Source: Flavobacteriales bacterium
GTDB lineage: Bacteria > Bacteroidota > Bacteroidia > UBA10329
Direction of reading: 5' to 3'
Length of the DNA: 64,000 nt
Assembly: GCA_021739695.1 (NCBI GenBank)
Contig: JAIPBM010000001.1
Span: forward strand, 62,001 to 126,000
Made by a program: the position numbers and the translations under genes. A model generated the notes under the pieces. It did no database searches. It saw nothing but the letters and a program-made list of their open reading frames with translations, and was not told where the DNA came from. Below, piece after piece: positions 54,833 to 64,000 of this stretch. Position 1 is the stretch's first letter. Each line of letters begins with the position of its first letter.

Positions 54833-56512
54833 CTAAAACCCAACATTCAAGGTCAGATTAACCCAAGTGCTTTTGCTTTTAGCCGTACTTACATCAGGGA
54901 AAAAATAAGTACCGTCCGTGGAACCGGTAATATGGTTTACCATAAGTTGCGCTGAAAGATCGTTGATGATGTGATAGCGCACTTTAAACGTGATTCTATT
55001 GGTAGAAGCAACGGTCTGCGACATGAACCTAGCGCCAGTTAAATTAGAAGCATTGTTCCCAAAAACATGTTCTGGCCCTTTTCTCCATCTTTCGTATTCC
55101 ATAATCACACGCAGCTTTGCAATTGGTCTAAACTGAAGACCAACGATTATCTGATCGGCATTCTCTCCTAAGAAATTACCAAGTCCATAGTTTGCATGCG
55201 CATAAGTGGTAGTTGGGATGTAATGGCTATAAACTCCTGGGCGTGTTCTTGTATAGCTACCGTAAGCTTTCAGGTTCCATTTGGTGAACGGTCTTGTTTG
55301 CAATCCAAGCTGATATCCTAAAGAATTACGTTGGTTTTTAGAATCAAACATGGTGGATAGCCGTATTTCATCTATTAGAATACTGCCGTAAACCTGTCCC
55401 CATCCAAATACATCCCAACTCAGATCTGCATAAACCTGACTGTTTTGTCCAGCACTGTTATTCTGGCCATTAAAGCTTTGATCAAGAGCTGTGTAAAACA
55501 TCAATGGTATAAAATGACCGATGTTGAGATTATTATCTGCGATTATGACAGAGCTACCAAAGCTTAGAGAAAGATATTTCCAAAGACGAACCGTAATCAA
55601 GTTGGCCGCGAAGAATTTTTGATGAAAAACTTGCCTATATGCTCCATTTCCTGTGATGTACGAACGAGAACTGTCAACAATTTCAGAGTTCAACCATCCG
55701 ATAGTATAAGTTAGCTCTGCCCATTTTATTGGCTTCAACTGTAAATGGAATCGTGGAAAACTCGGTGGGCGCTTGGAGAGAATAACTTGATTTCTTCCAG
55801 CAGACCCCAATTCCAAATTATCCTTTAGAATTCCAACCTGTCCCCATTTCCATCCGTAAGTTATTCCTCCTCTCAATTCGTAATATTCTATTGCGCCATT
55901 TGTAGTTTTAGAACCACGATAAACCCCTCCCATTTCGGGACTAAGGTTTGGGCTACTGCTCCAATTCGGCTTTTCAACAAAATCAATTAGGCTGAAATAG
56001 AACCCGAAACCTTTACCTATACGTCCGAACATTTCACCTCCCCGCCAATGTTTCAATCTAAGATCTCCGTTAGTGTTTATTCCACCAAGGCCTGAAAATA
56101 TTGGGTTGACTGTGACCTGAAAAAGATCATTTGCGAAGTAGAAAAGGTCTAAACGCTTCTTGGTGTCTCGGTCAGCAAACATCCTTCGTTTAAAGAACTT
56201 TTTCTTCGGTATCACCTTCCCCATACCGATGTCTTTGCCAAATTCCTGCATCCAAAATCCAAGCTCCTTCTGTTGAATCGGATTCAACTTTGCAGATGTA
56301 TCTGCAGCCATGAGCATATCTGCAATTTCCTTCCTAGAGAGTGGTAATACAGCTGGATTATAATGCACTACACCTAAAACCCGTAGCTCTGAAAGAAAAT
56401 TGTAAACGTCCTCGTGATCTGTGTGATACGGAATGTATTGCGCCTTAGCTTCTCTTCGCAATCCGCAGAAAATGATCGTAAGCACCAAGATGAGTAAAGT
56501 AGTTGTTCTCAA
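54833..56512 (-). CDS. Capsule assembly protein, Wzi-like outer-membrane barrel
   Basis: 559 residues with a signal peptide ending near AKA(Q). The barrel has many amphipathic strands and finishes in LTLNVGF, with the terminal Phe typical of outer-membrane proteins. Within it, YYELRGGITYGWKWGQVGILKDNLELGSAG resembles, by its GQVGILKDNLELG part, the Wzi/capsule-assembly family that anchors capsule at the cell surface. It overlaps the initiating transferase gene by four bases on the minus strand, linking both to the same polymer. Confidence 0.85.
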   Translation of the reverse strand: MRTTTLLILVLTIIFCGLRREAKAQYIPYHTDHEDVYNFLSELRVLGVVHYNPAVLPLSRKEIADMLMAADTSAKLNPIQQKELGFWMQEFGKDIGMGKVIPKKKFFKRRMFADRDTKKRLDLFYFANDLFQVTVNPIFSGLGGINTNGDLRLKHWRGGEMFGRIGKGFGFYFSLIDFVEKPNWSSSPNLSPEMGGVYRGSKTTNGAIEYYELRGGITYGWKWGQVGILKDNLELGSAGRNQVILSKRPPSFPRFHLQLKPIKWAELTYTIGWLNSEIVDSSRSYITGNGAYRQVFHQKFFAANLITVRLWKYLSLSFGSSVIIADNNLNIGHFIPLMFYTALDQSFNGQNNSAGQNSQVYADLSWDVFGWGQVYGSILIDEIRLSTMFDSKNQRNSLGYQLGLQTRPFTKWNLKAYGSYTRTRPGVYSHYIPTTTYAHANYGLGNFLGENADQIIVGLQFRPIAKLRVIMEYERWRKGPEHVFGNNASNLTGARFMSQTVASTNRITFKVRYHIINDLSAQLMVNHITGSTDGTYFFPDVSTAKSKSTWVNLTLNVGF

Positions 56513-57882
56513 TATGCGTGTTTTTCTCCTTTATACATGTTCCAAACTGTTTGCAGTATGATCCGGATATCAAGCATAAAACTCCAATTTTCTATATACC
56601 AGATATCGTAATCTACGCGTTTCTGCATCTGAGATACCTGTTTGGTTTCTCCTCTTGCTCCATTCACCTGAGCCCACCCGGTAATTCCTGGTTTTACCAG
56701 ATGGCGTTGCAGGTAGTTGTCCACCACCTTTTTGGATTCAACATTTAGCGGTTCGGGGTGCGGCCGTGGGCCGATTACGCTCATATCGCCAAAAAGAACG
56801 TTGATGAACTGAGGTAACTCATCCAAATTAGACTTTCGCAGAAAGGCTCCGACCTTGGTAATTCTGGGATCGTTCTTTTTCGCCTGCTGATACTTCCCTT
56901 CCTTCACGTCTTCAGAATCCGTACTCATACTTCTAAATTTCAAGGCCTTGAATGGAATATTATTGAGCCCCCATCTTGCCTGTGAAAAGAATATCGGACC
57001 CTTTGAATCAAGCTTTATGAATATGGCTATAAGAATGAACAATGGCGGAAGCACCGTTATCAATAGCAAGCCACTGAAAATGATGTCAAACATTCTTTTC
57101 AACGTCTTGTAACGAAGTCGTTCCAACGGGTTTTTCCGTACGGCAATTATTGGAATGTCATCAAAGAATTGTACCTGATATCGTTCTGAATAGAACTTAA
57201 GACCTTGCGGAAGTACATATGGCTGAACTGTATGGGAAAGACATTCGGAAACCACTCGGTCAAGATCATCCTGACTCAAACTCCTCTCATCAATAAAAAC
57301 CCTGTTCGGTTTAGCTGAATCAATCAGTTCATCCAGCTGCCGTATCATCTCATCGATCGAATACCCTTTTTCACAATCAAGTCTTCCCATAATAGAATAG
57401 CCCATCCAAGGCCGTCTTCGAATAGCCTCATATATCTCCAAACTCACTTTAGAAGTGCCAACAAAAATTACTTTGTCCTTTCTGTTGGAACTGAGAAAAT
57501 GAAACAGCCTACGGAACAGGTATTTTCTCAAAAACAACAAAGGGAATAGAACTACGAAGAACGCTAAAAACCCGACCCGCTCATCTCCACCAGTATCTAC
57601 CAGAAACGCTGAGATAGTGTAAACAGCAACCATCATAATGGCAATCCGCATGGAGATCAACAGGTCTTGTGCCGCATTCTTCAATCGGAAATTGTTGTAA
57701 TAATCGAGATTGTCAACGAACTGAAACCATCCAAACAGTAGAATGAACCAATGAAGCAAGTCGCGCTTCCTTAAAGGAAAATTGAAATTGTGCGATAACC
57801 ACAAAGCAGCAACAAATGCTAATGAGACGCAAATGAGGTCTGATAAGAACCTAAGGGCTATGGAACGGTCGCGAAAGTTCAT
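56509..57882 (-). CDS. Undecaprenyl-phosphate sugar phosphotransferase, WcaJ-like
   Basis: 457 residues. Four to five N-terminal membrane segments precede a CoA-binding-like region (residues about 140-240). The catalytic PNPT domain follows: MFDIIFSGLLLITVLPPLF is the membrane helix, KALKFRSMSTDSE and LDELPQFINVLFGDMSVIGP carry the Asp-Glu and basic residues. This large monofunctional class transfers a hexose-1-phosphate, often glucose or galactose, to undecaprenyl phosphate and starts the repeat unit. It is upstream of the Wzi-like gene. Confidence 0.93.
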   Translation of the reverse strand: MNFRDRSIALRFLSDLICVSLAFVAALWLSHNFNFPLRKRDLLHWFILLFGWFQFVDNLDYYNNFRLKNAAQDLLISMRIAIMMVAVYTISAFLVDTGGDERVGFLAFFVVLFPLLFLRKYLFRRLFHFLSSNRKDKVIFVGTSKVSLEIYEAIRRRPWMGYSIMGRLDCEKGYSIDEMIRQLDELIDSAKPNRVFIDERSLSQDDLDRVVSECLSHTVQPYVLPQGLKFYSERYQVQFFDDIPIIAVRKNPLERLRYKTLKRMFDIIFSGLLLITVLPPLFILIAIFIKLDSKGPIFFSQARWGLNNIPFKALKFRSMSTDSEDVKEGKYQQAKKNDPRITKVGAFLRKSNLDELPQFINVLFGDMSVIGPRPHPEPLNVESKKVVDNYLQRHLVKPGITGWAQVNGARGETKQVSQMQKRVDYDIWYIENWSFMLDIRIILQTVWNMYKGEKHAY

Positions 57883-58004
57883 TTACAACTATTGCAAACA
57901 AATTTCGTCAATGTACGAGACATTCTGATGGTATTCCAACTGACCCTGTCTTTCATTCGAATTCGACAATTTTCCTGTTAATTCACGTAACACTGAGTGA
58001 ACAA

Positions 58005-59384
58005 TCATCGCTTCTGTAAAAGGTTGGTTGTAGAAACGCCTTCCACCAACGGAATAACAACTACTTCGTCCACCAAATCGCGGCCAACAATTTCTTGTGG
58101 AAGATAGTCTCCACCCTTTACAAGAATATTGGGCCTAAGTTCTTGAAGAAGCTCGAAAGGTGTGTCTTCCGAAAATACCATAATGGCATCCACAAAAGGT
58201 AACGCAGTCAGCGCTTCAACCCTTTGGTCAACGGAATTGACAGGTCGCGTTTCTCCTTTCAGTCGTTTGATGGAATCGTCAGAGTTCAATCCAACCACAA
58301 GCATATCGCCAAGGTCACGCGCTTCCTGCAATAACTTTCTATGTCCTTGATGCAACACATCGAAACAGCCGTTGGTGAAAACAACTTTTCTACCCGAGTT
58401 CTGGTGCTTGAAAACGGAGATGTCGCTATGAGAAATAATCTTAGAATGTCCTTTAAGAAATGCATCTAGTTCAGCACGGTGAACAACTGCTGTGCCCAAT
58501 TTACTTACAACAATGCCAGCTGCAGCGTTGGCAACGAAAGCACTTTCTGCCAACGATTTTCCTTCTGCTAAACTGACACCGAACGCTGCCAGCACGGTAT
58601 CTCCTGCTCCACTTACGTCATAAACTTCAAGTGCACGCGTTGGGATGTTCAAAACTCCATTCTCGGAAACAACGGTCATTCCATAGCTTGAACGGGTAGC
58701 AACAATATTCTGCACCTTGAACTGCCCACGGAGCTTATTGCAAAGCGCCACAACCATGTTGTCGTCATTCTTGATGCCTTTTCCGGCAATGGTCATTTCC
58801 AATTCGGCCAGGTTCGGAGTAATGAGAAATGCCCCTTCGTAACTCGTCCAATCGGACCGTTTAGGATCCACCAAAACGCGTTTCTGGTGTTGATTTGCTG
58901 CTTTGAAAATCAGTTCGAGAACCTCGTCCGACAGCGTTCCTTTGGCATAATCCGATAGAAGCACGATGTCTGATTTCGGAAGTTGCGCTAACAGATTGGC
59001 TTCAAATTCAGCCAATTGTTGTGTGGTCCAAATTAGGTCCTCTTCTCTATCAAATCTAACTATCTGCTGACCTGAAACCACACGGGTTTTTACAATGGTC
59101 GGCTGATCACTCTGAACAGCTGCGAATTGAACCCCTACTTTTTCACACGATTCAGCAACAATTCCTCCAGAAACGCAACCACCTACAAGTCCGAGCAAAA
59201 CGACCTGAGCTCCTAACGAAGATACGTTTGCAGCTACATTTCCAGCTCCTCCAAGGGTGCTCCACTCTCGGTCTACCTTAACAATCGGAACCGGTGCTTC
59301 TGGGCTGATACGCGTAACCTTTCCCGCCACATATTGGTCGAGCATGATGTCGCCAATTACCAATATGCGTGGTCGGGGTTCCAT
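58005..59384 (-). CDS. hldE: Bifunctional heptose-7-phosphate kinase / heptose-1-phosphate adenylyltransferase
   Basis: 459 residues. The N-terminal ribokinase-like kinase (about 1-315) has LGGAGNVAANVSSLGA and the PfkB signature DVSGAGDTVLAAFG. The C-terminal nucleotidyltransferase (about 328-459) has VFTNGCFDVLHQGHRKLL and GLNSDDSIKRLKG. Together they make ADP-heptose from heptose-7-phosphate (with GmhB, not seen here). Order kinase-then-transferase matches E. coli HldE. It is the last gene of the cysC-cysD-cysN-hldE operon, 14 bases after cysN, so heptose supply and sulfate activation appear co-expressed. Confidence 0.95.
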   Translation of the reverse strand: MEPRPRILVIGDIMLDQYVAGKVTRISPEAPVPIVKVDREWSTLGGAGNVAANVSSLGAQVVLLGLVGGCVSGGIVAESCEKVGVQFAAVQSDQPTIVKTRVVSGQQIVRFDREEDLIWTTQQLAEFEANLLAQLPKSDIVLLSDYAKGTLSDEVLELIFKAANQHQKRVLVDPKRSDWTSYEGAFLITPNLAELEMTIAGKGIKNDDNMVVALCNKLRGQFKVQNIVATRSSYGMTVVSENGVLNIPTRALEVYDVSGAGDTVLAAFGVSLAEGKSLAESAFVANAAAGIVVSKLGTAVVHRAELDAFLKGHSKIISHSDISVFKHQNSGRKVVFTNGCFDVLHQGHRKLLQEARDLGDMLVVGLNSDDSIKRLKGETRPVNSVDQRVEALTALPFVDAIMVFSEDTPFELLQELRPNILVKGGDYLPQEIVGRDLVDEVVVIPLVEGVSTTNLLQKR

Positions 59385-59398
59385 AAATTCAGTTAAAA

Positions 59399-60706
59399 TC
59401 AGACAATCATTCCAGCTCCAACAGTATTGTTGGTAGCCTCGTCAACTAAGATCAACGATCCTGTGTTTCGGTTCTTTCTATAACCATCAATAAACATTGG
59501 AACAGTTGTTCTAAGCGTAACTCTACCGATATCGTTCAAGCCAATCTGCTTGTCATCTTCAAGTTTCTGCATGGTATTGATGTTCATCTTATACTTGACA
59601 TCTTTTACAATGCATCGTGCATCGCGAGAAGTGTGTTTCAACGCATATTTTCCACCAACTTGCATCGGACGGTCGCTCATCCAGCACATCATCACGTCAA
59701 ACTCTTGCTCCTGTTTTGGCTGGTTTCCAACCTTTACAATCATGTCGCCTCGGCTGATATCAATATCATCTTCCAAGGTAATCGTGACGCTCATTGGCGG
59801 AAACGCCTTCTCAACAGGTCCATTCATAGAATCGATGGACTTGATCTTTGAAGTAAATCCTGAGGGAAGTACTGAAATCTCATCGCCTGCTCGGAAAATA
59901 CCACCAGCTACTCGGCCTGCATATCCACGATAATCGTGATATTCAGTTGTCATTGGCCGGACAACGTACTGAACAGGGAAACGTGAATCAATATGGTTCT
60001 GATCGCTTCCAATATGTACGTTCTCCAGAATGTGCATCAACGTTGGTCCCTGATACCAATCCATGTTTTTAGACCTATCCACCACATTGTCTCCCAGCAA
60101 GGCGCTGATAGGCACAAAGCGAACATCCTTTATATCCAATTTAGCAGAGAAGTCTTCAAAATCCTTCCGAACCTTTTCGTAGGCTTTCTCACTGAATCCC
60201 TCAAGGTCCATCTTATTCACGCAAACAACCACGTGCGGAATCTGAAGCAATGAAGCAATGAACGCGTGCCGTTTGGTTTGCTCAATTACACCATGTCGTG
60301 CGTCCACAAGGATGATGGCCAAGTTGGCTGTTGACGCTCCGGTTACCATGTTTCTAGTGTACTGGATGTGTCCTGGAGTATCAGCAATGATGAACTTTCG
60401 CTTTGGTGTGGCGAAATAACGATAAGCCACATCGATGGTGATTCCCTGCTCACGCTCAGCACGCAATCCGTCTGTAAGCAAAGCAAGATTCACGTACTCT
60501 TCGCCTTTACGGTCGCTTACGGCCTGAATGGCTTCCATCTGATCTTCAAAGATCGATTTGCTATCATAAAGCAAACGCCCGATCAGTGTGCTTTTACCAT
60601 CATCAACGCTTCCTGCGGTGGTGAAACGCAAAAGCTCCATATCCAGATAGCCAGTGCTGTCGTATTTTTCTATTGTTCCGTCTTCAGTCATCTTTTCTAA
60701 ACTCAA
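59399..60706 (-). CDS. cysN: Sulfate adenylyltransferase subunit 1 (GTPase)
   Basis: 435 residues. The EF-Tu-like GTPase has P-loop GSVDDGKST (32-40), DTPGHIQYTRNM (G3) and NKMDLEGF (G4). Two beta-barrel domains follow. It drives APS formation by CysD through GTP hydrolysis. There is no C-terminal CysC fusion; APS kinase is encoded separately just upstream. The length is a little shorter than E. coli CysN. It overlaps cysD by four bases. Confidence 0.96.
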   Translation of the reverse strand: MSLEKMTEDGTIEKYDSTGYLDMELLRFTTAGSVDDGKSTLIGRLLYDSKSIFEDQMEAIQAVSDRKGEEYVNLALLTDGLRAEREQGITIDVAYRYFATPKRKFIIADTPGHIQYTRNMVTGASTANLAIILVDARHGVIEQTKRHAFIASLLQIPHVVVCVNKMDLEGFSEKAYEKVRKDFEDFSAKLDIKDVRFVPISALLGDNVVDRSKNMDWYQGPTLMHILENVHIGSDQNHIDSRFPVQYVVRPMTTEYHDYRGYAGRVAGGIFRAGDEISVLPSGFTSKIKSIDSMNGPVEKAFPPMSVTITLEDDIDISRGDMIVKVGNQPKQEQEFDVMMCWMSDRPMQVGGKYALKHTSRDARCIVKDVKYKMNINTMQKLEDDKQIGLNDIGRVTLRTTVPMFIDGYRKNRNTGSLILVDEATNNTVGAGMIV

Positions 60707-61608
60707 AAATATCCTTGTTTCTTTCTGTCTTCCATTGCCGCTTCTGAACGTCTGTCGTCCGAACGTCCGCCTCTTTCTGTTACTCTTGTCGAAGCAACCT
60801 CATCAATGATGTCTTCCAATGTTGAAGCACTAGATAGCGTTGCTCCTGTACAGGTAAGGTCACCAATAGTCCGGAAGCGAACCTGCATCTCTTTCACCTC
60901 TTCATTGTCTTTCAGTTGCATGAAATCAGCATATGCCAAAAGATTTCCGTCACGTTCAAAACATTTACGCATGTGCGTGAAATAGAGACTAGGAATTGGA
61001 ATTTCTTCTAGCAAAATGTACTGCCACACGTCCATTTCAGTCCAGTTAGAAATTGGGAACACACGGAAGTGCTCGCCCATGTTTTTCTTACCGTTGAAGA
61101 TGTTCCAAAGCTCTGGGCGCTGATTTTTAGGGTCCCATTGTCCGAATTCGTCTCTGTGTGAGAAGAATCTTTCTTTGGCACGTGCCTTTTCCTCATCGCG
61201 TCTTGCTCCGCCAATAGCACAATCGAATTTGTGCTCTTCAATTGCATCCAACAATGGGGTAATCTGCAACGCATTTCTACTTGCGTTCACTCCTTTTTCC
61301 TCTACAACACGTCCTTTATCGATGCTCTCTTGAACTGAAGCCACAAGCAATCGGGCTCCAATGCGTTCTACCATCTCATCGCGGAATTCAATCGTTTCGG
61401 TGAAATTGTGGCCTGTATCAATGTGCATTAATGGAAATGGGATTTTTGCTGGCCAAAAAGCCTTCCGAGCCAAATGTGTTACCACAATTGAATCTTTTCC
61501 TCCGGAAAAAAGAAGAACCGGATTTTCGAATTGTGCGGCAACTTCGCGAAGCACATAAATTGATTCGGCTTCCAGTTCTCTCAGGTGTGTCAATTTGTAT
61601 GAATCCAT
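60703..61608 (-). CDS. cysD: Sulfate adenylyltransferase subunit 2
   Basis: 301 residues. The PP-loop is LLFSGGKDSIVVTHLARKAF, followed by MHIDTGHNF, GGARRDEEKARAKERFFS and FPISNWTEMDVWQYI, all standard for CysD. It adenylates sulfate to APS with CysN. It begins three bases after cysC. No APS/PAPS reductase or sulfite reductase is in the window, which favours a role in sulfation. Confidence 0.97.
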   Translation of the reverse strand: MDSYKLTHLRELEAESIYVLREVAAQFENPVLLFSGGKDSIVVTHLARKAFWPAKIPFPLMHIDTGHNFTETIEFRDEMVERIGARLLVASVQESIDKGRVVEEKGVNASRNALQITPLLDAIEEHKFDCAIGGARRDEEKARAKERFFSHRDEFGQWDPKNQRPELWNIFNGKKNMGEHFRVFPISNWTEMDVWQYILLEEIPIPSLYFTHMRKCFERDGNLLAYADFMQLKDNEEVKEMQVRFRTIGDLTCTGATLSSASTLEDIIDEVASTRVTERGGRSDDRRSEAAMEDRKKQGYF

Positions 61609-61611
61609 GAA

Positions 61612-62214
61612 CTATTGTTTGATCAGCGGCAGTACCGAATCATAAATTTGTTTGGCGCAATCTTCTACCGATCGACCAACGGTTTTTACATCTAAAAACG
61701 GATTCTCAGGAGCCTCAAAGGGCGCATCCAACCCAGTAAAATTCTTGATCTGTCCAGCTCGTGCTTTGGCGTAAAGCCCTTTGACATCACGCTTTTCGCA
61801 TTCTTCAAAAGGTGTATTCACGAAAACCTCCACCATATCATCGCCAAGAATGTCTTTTGCCTGCTGGCGGATGTCTTTTGTAGGACTCACAAAGCAATTC
61901 AATGTGACAATTCCGCAATTGACAAAAAGCTTCGACACTTCTGAAATCCTACGGATATTCTCCTTCCTATCTTCTTCCGAAAAACTCAGATTATTGTTGA
62001 TGCCAGAACGGATATTATCCCCATCCAAAACCTGAGTCAGTATGCCTTCTGCCGCCAACATTTGTTCTAAAGCAACGGCAATGGTGGTCTTTCCAGAACC
62101 CGATAACCCTGTCATCCAAACCACCAGCCCCTTTTGGTGCAATAGTGTTTCCTTATCAGACCGCTGCAAAATGCAGTCGAACGTTGTATGGATGTTATCT
62201 GGAGTGGTGCTCAT
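61612..62214 (-). CDS. cysC: Adenylyl-sulfate kinase
   Basis: 200 residues. The P-loop is GLSGSGKT (36-43), and DGDNIRSGINNNLSFSEEDR and the ENIRRISEV lid follow. It phosphorylates APS to PAPS, the universal sulfate donor. First gene of the cysC-cysD-cysN-hldE operon, divergent from deoC. Since the sulfotransferase at 42521 needs PAPS, the two parts of the region fit one another. Confidence 0.96.
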   Translation of the reverse strand: MSTTPDNIHTTFDCILQRSDKETLLHQKGLVVWMTGLSGSGKTTIAVALEQMLAAEGILTQVLDGDNIRSGINNNLSFSEEDRKENIRRISEVSKLFVNCGIVTLNCFVSPTKDIRQQAKDILGDDMVEVFVNTPFEECEKRDVKGLYAKARAGQIKNFTGLDAPFEAPENPFLDVKTVGRSVEDCAKQIYDSVLPLIKQ

Positions 62215-62223
62215 TTGGGCGCG

Positions 62224-62231
62224 CGAAGGTA
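62224..62231 (-). promoter_or_regulatory. -7 box of the cysC operon (TAnnTTCG variant)
   Basis: TACCTTCG on the minus strand, ten bases (62215-62223 plus) before the cysC ATG. It has the same form as the box before aspS. No clear -33 element is visible. Confidence 0.45.
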
Positions 62232-62287
62232 AGCAATTGCTTGTTTTTAAACGAATTCGCGTTTGGATGCTGCGTAGTCCGAATACT

Positions 62288-62295
62288 TAACTTCG
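62288..62295 (+). promoter_or_regulatory. -7 box of deoC (TAnnTTCG variant)
   Basis: TAACTTCG with TTTG at 62262-62265, spacing 22, and the ATG at 62315. The two-part arrangement is reasonable and divergent from the cysC promoter. Confidence 0.45.
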
Positions 62296-62314
62296 CATCA
62301 TTCATTTTAGAAAA

Positions 62315-63217
62315 ATGACCAATAATGAACTGTTAGCGTTGAAACGGCCGATCGATCAGGTTGGTGTAGAGGAGCGCGTTGCCCGTTTTCAGACCAGAAG
62401 CATCAAGAACGAGGCGAAAAACCAAGGCATGAAGATGGTCTTGAGCATGATTGACCTCACCACATTAGAAGGGAAAGACACTCCTGGAAAAGTGCGGCAG
62501 ATGTGCTACAAAGCGGCTCATTTGCATGATGCTTTGCCCGGACTTCCAACCGTTGCGGCTGTCTGCGTCTATCCAACACACGTAGCTACAGCAGTTGATG
62601 CGCTGAAAGGAACGGGTATCAAAGTAGCATCCGTTGCAACCGCTTTTCCATCAGGAAATTCATCCAGAGAAATCAAATTGGCTGACACCAAAATTGCGGT
62701 TGATGCGGGTGCGGGTGAGGTGGATATGGTCATTTCCAGAGGTGAATTCCTTTCTGGGAATTACAGTTTTGTGTTTGATGAGATTGCAGCTATCAAAGAG
62801 GCTTGTGGCAAAGCGCGCTTGAAAGTGATTCTGGAAACAGGCGAACTCTCTACCTTGGATAATGTGCGCCACGCAAGCGATATCGCCATGCTGGCCGGAG
62901 CCGATTTCATTAAAACCTCCACGGGAAAGATCAGTCCAGCGGCTACAATGTCTGTTACTTTGGTGATGCTAGAGGCCATTCGCGATTTCTACTATGAAAC
63001 CGGCAAAATGGTTGGAATGAAACCCGCTGGTGGCATCAGCAAAAGCAAACTGGCTCTTCACAACCTCGTGATGGTGAAAGAAACATTGGGTGATGCATGG
63101 CTGAGCAACGAATGGTTCCGTTTTGGCGCCAGTAGCTTGGCCAATGATGTGCTGATGCAATTAGCACGACAGGCTGATGGACGATATCAAGGATTGGATT
63201 ATTTCAGTAAAGATTGA
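62315..63217 (+). CDS. deoC: Deoxyribose-phosphate aldolase
   Basis: 300 residues, the longer form. The Schiff-base lysine is Lys200 in FIKTSTGK, the second active-site lysine is Lys236 in GMKPAGGI, and GEVDMVISRGEF and VILETGEL are present. It splits deoxyribose-5-phosphate into glyceraldehyde-3-phosphate and acetaldehyde in deoxynucleoside breakdown. The TGA overlaps the ATG of an aldehyde dehydrogenase, which could oxidise the acetaldehyde. Confidence 0.96.
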   Translation: MTNNELLALKRPIDQVGVEERVARFQTRSIKNEAKNQGMKMVLSMIDLTTLEGKDTPGKVRQMCYKAAHLHDALPGLPTVAAVCVYPTHVATAVDALKGTGIKVASVATAFPSGNSSREIKLADTKIAVDAGAGEVDMVISRGEFLSGNYSFVFDEIAAIKEACGKARLKVILETGELSTLDNVRHASDIAMLAGADFIKTSTGKISPAATMSVTLVMLEAIRDFYYETGKMVGMKPAGGISKSKLALHNLVMVKETLGDAWLSNEWFRFGASSLANDVLMQLARQADGRYQGLDYFSKD

Positions 63218-64000
63218 TGACAAAAAAGACAGAAACTAAGCTCGATTTCGGTTCAAAATGGGATTATTCGGCTGCGCCAGAGAGTGCAGACCATGCTTCC
63301 ATCAAGGAGGAGTACAGCCTATTTATCAACGGGAAATTTGTGAAAGCGGAGGGCGGGAAGAAGTTCGCTTCCATCAGTCCGAGCACCGAAAAGCACATCG
63401 CTTATTTCGCGGAAGCTTCTGATAAAGATGTGGATAAAGCGGTGAAAGCTGCGCGGAAAGCCTACAATGAAGTTTGGAGCGTAATGCCTCCGAAAGAACG
63501 GGCGAAATACATCTATCGCATTGCTCGATTGATACAGGAAAGAGCTCGTGAATTCGCTGTCTTGGAAAGCATCGATGGTGGAAAACCGATCCGCGAAAGC
63601 CGCGATGTGGATGTGCCAATTGCGGCAAATCACTTCTTCTACTATGCGGGTTGGGCAGATAAATTAGAGTACGCTTTTCCAGGTAAAACGGCCACACCAG
63701 TTGGTGTTGCCGGGCAGATCATTCCGTGGAATTTCCCTTTGTTGATGGCCGCGTGGAAGATCGCGCCAGCATTGGCCTGCGGTAATACAGTCGTGCTTAA
63801 ACCAGCCGAAACAACTCCATTAACTGCCATGAAATTGGCCGAACTCATTCACGATAGTGGATTGCCCGCTGGTGTGGTGAATATCGTGACGGGGGCAGGT
63901 GCAACTGGTGCAGCGATTGTCAATCACCCCGATGTGGACAAAGTTGCTTTTACTGGTTCAACTGGCGTTGGAAAGATCATTCAGAAAGCAATTGCTGGCA
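63217..64000 (+). CDS. Aldehyde dehydrogenase, 3' end beyond the window
   Basis: The ATG at 63217 overlaps the deoC TGA, and the frame stays open to the right edge (261 codons). [15 protein letters not shown] and [13 protein letters not shown] are the NAD-binding region, and the frame reaches [11 protein letters not shown] just before the edge. The catalytic Cys and Glu would lie beyond the window. Members of this size act on many aldehydes; the deoC pairing suggests acetaldehyde or similar. It is truncated only by the window. Confidence 0.93.
   Translation, partial: MTKKTETKLDFGSKWDYSAAPESADHASIKEEYSLFINGKFVKAEGGKKFASISPSTEKHIAYFAEASDKDVDKAVKAARKAYNEVWSVMPPKERAKYIYRIARLIQERAREFAVLESIDGGKPIRESRDVDVPIAANHFFYYAGWADKLEYAFPGKTATPVGVAGQIIPWNFPLLMAAWKIAPALACGNTVVLKPAETTPLTAMKLAELIHDSGLPAGVVNIVTGAGATGAAIVNHPDVDKVAFTGSTGVGKIIQKAIAG

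Noticed and set aside
54559-54861. A 100-codon plus-strand frame after the cupin gene
   Set aside because: It runs through the CTCTGTG arms and into the Wzi-like gene end; Ser-rich chance translation.
1-64000. rRNA or tRNA genes, phage genes, CRISPR arrays, replication origin
   Set aside because: None was recognised on either strand by reading; a tRNA or Rfam scan was not possible here.

Overview
The window reads as chromosomal DNA of a member of the Bacteroidota, most likely near the Flavobacteriales. The evidence is the TAnnTTTG-type -7 boxes in front of many genes, the near absence of Shine-Dalgarno sequences, DUF4270 and HYC_CC_PP-like lipoprotein/secreted families, a GT5-only starch-synthase-like protein, the fused hisB and hisIE, and several large outer-membrane barrels. 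I saw no rRNA, tRNA, CRISPR array, transposase or phage gene. No gene-free stretch exceeds 300 bases; the longest is about 250 bases (54584-54832).

Layout. 1-5465: end of an unknown gene, a very large outer-membrane protein, csaA and a membrane desaturase. 5503-12978: a complete histidine operon (hisG-D-C-B-H-A-F-IE). It is preceded by a 17-residue leader peptide with five consecutive His codons and a terminator hairpin, i.e. a textbook attenuator. A four-helix-bundle gene bracketed by inverted repeats sits between hisA and hisF and appears to have rewritten the end of hisA and the start of hisF. 13010-16461: a reductase, a multibranched RNA-like structure (14011-14132), an OmpA lipoprotein and a GH27 alpha-galactosidase. 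16591-27437: mostly minus-strand genes (carbonic anhydrase, MBL hydrolase, START protein, purN, a metal-related HMA/TonB-receptor/HYC_CC_PP locus, MarC, radA, lipoprotein, flippase-like protein, panD, panC). 27584-34092: GT5 domain protein, DUF4270 lipoprotein, glmS, tadA, aspS.

34147-62214 is a large surface-polysaccharide region. It encodes a Wzx-like flippase, a Wzy-like polymerase, Wza, the Wzc tyrosine kinase, a Wzi-like barrel and the initiating phosphoglycosyl transferase. It also holds two GT2 enzymes, a WecG/TagA enzyme, two DUF115 proteins, GDP-fucose synthesis (gmd, fcl), a CMP-sugar-synthetase-like cassette, a sulfotransferase and a secreted GH10 xylanase-like enzyme. The block ends in a cysC-cysD-cysN-hldE operon that would make PAPS and ADP-heptose. 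Together this suggests a Wzy-dependent, fucose-containing, sulfated exopolysaccharide or capsule. The window closes with deoC and the start of an aldehyde dehydrogenase.

The points I would look at first are the his attenuator, the inverted-repeat element inside the his operon, the multibranched RNA candidate at 14011-14132, the nested stem in front of the TonB receptor (22193-22250), and the sulfated polysaccharide locus with its CMP-activating cassette and DUF115 pair. Function assignments rest on motif recognition only; no search was run.
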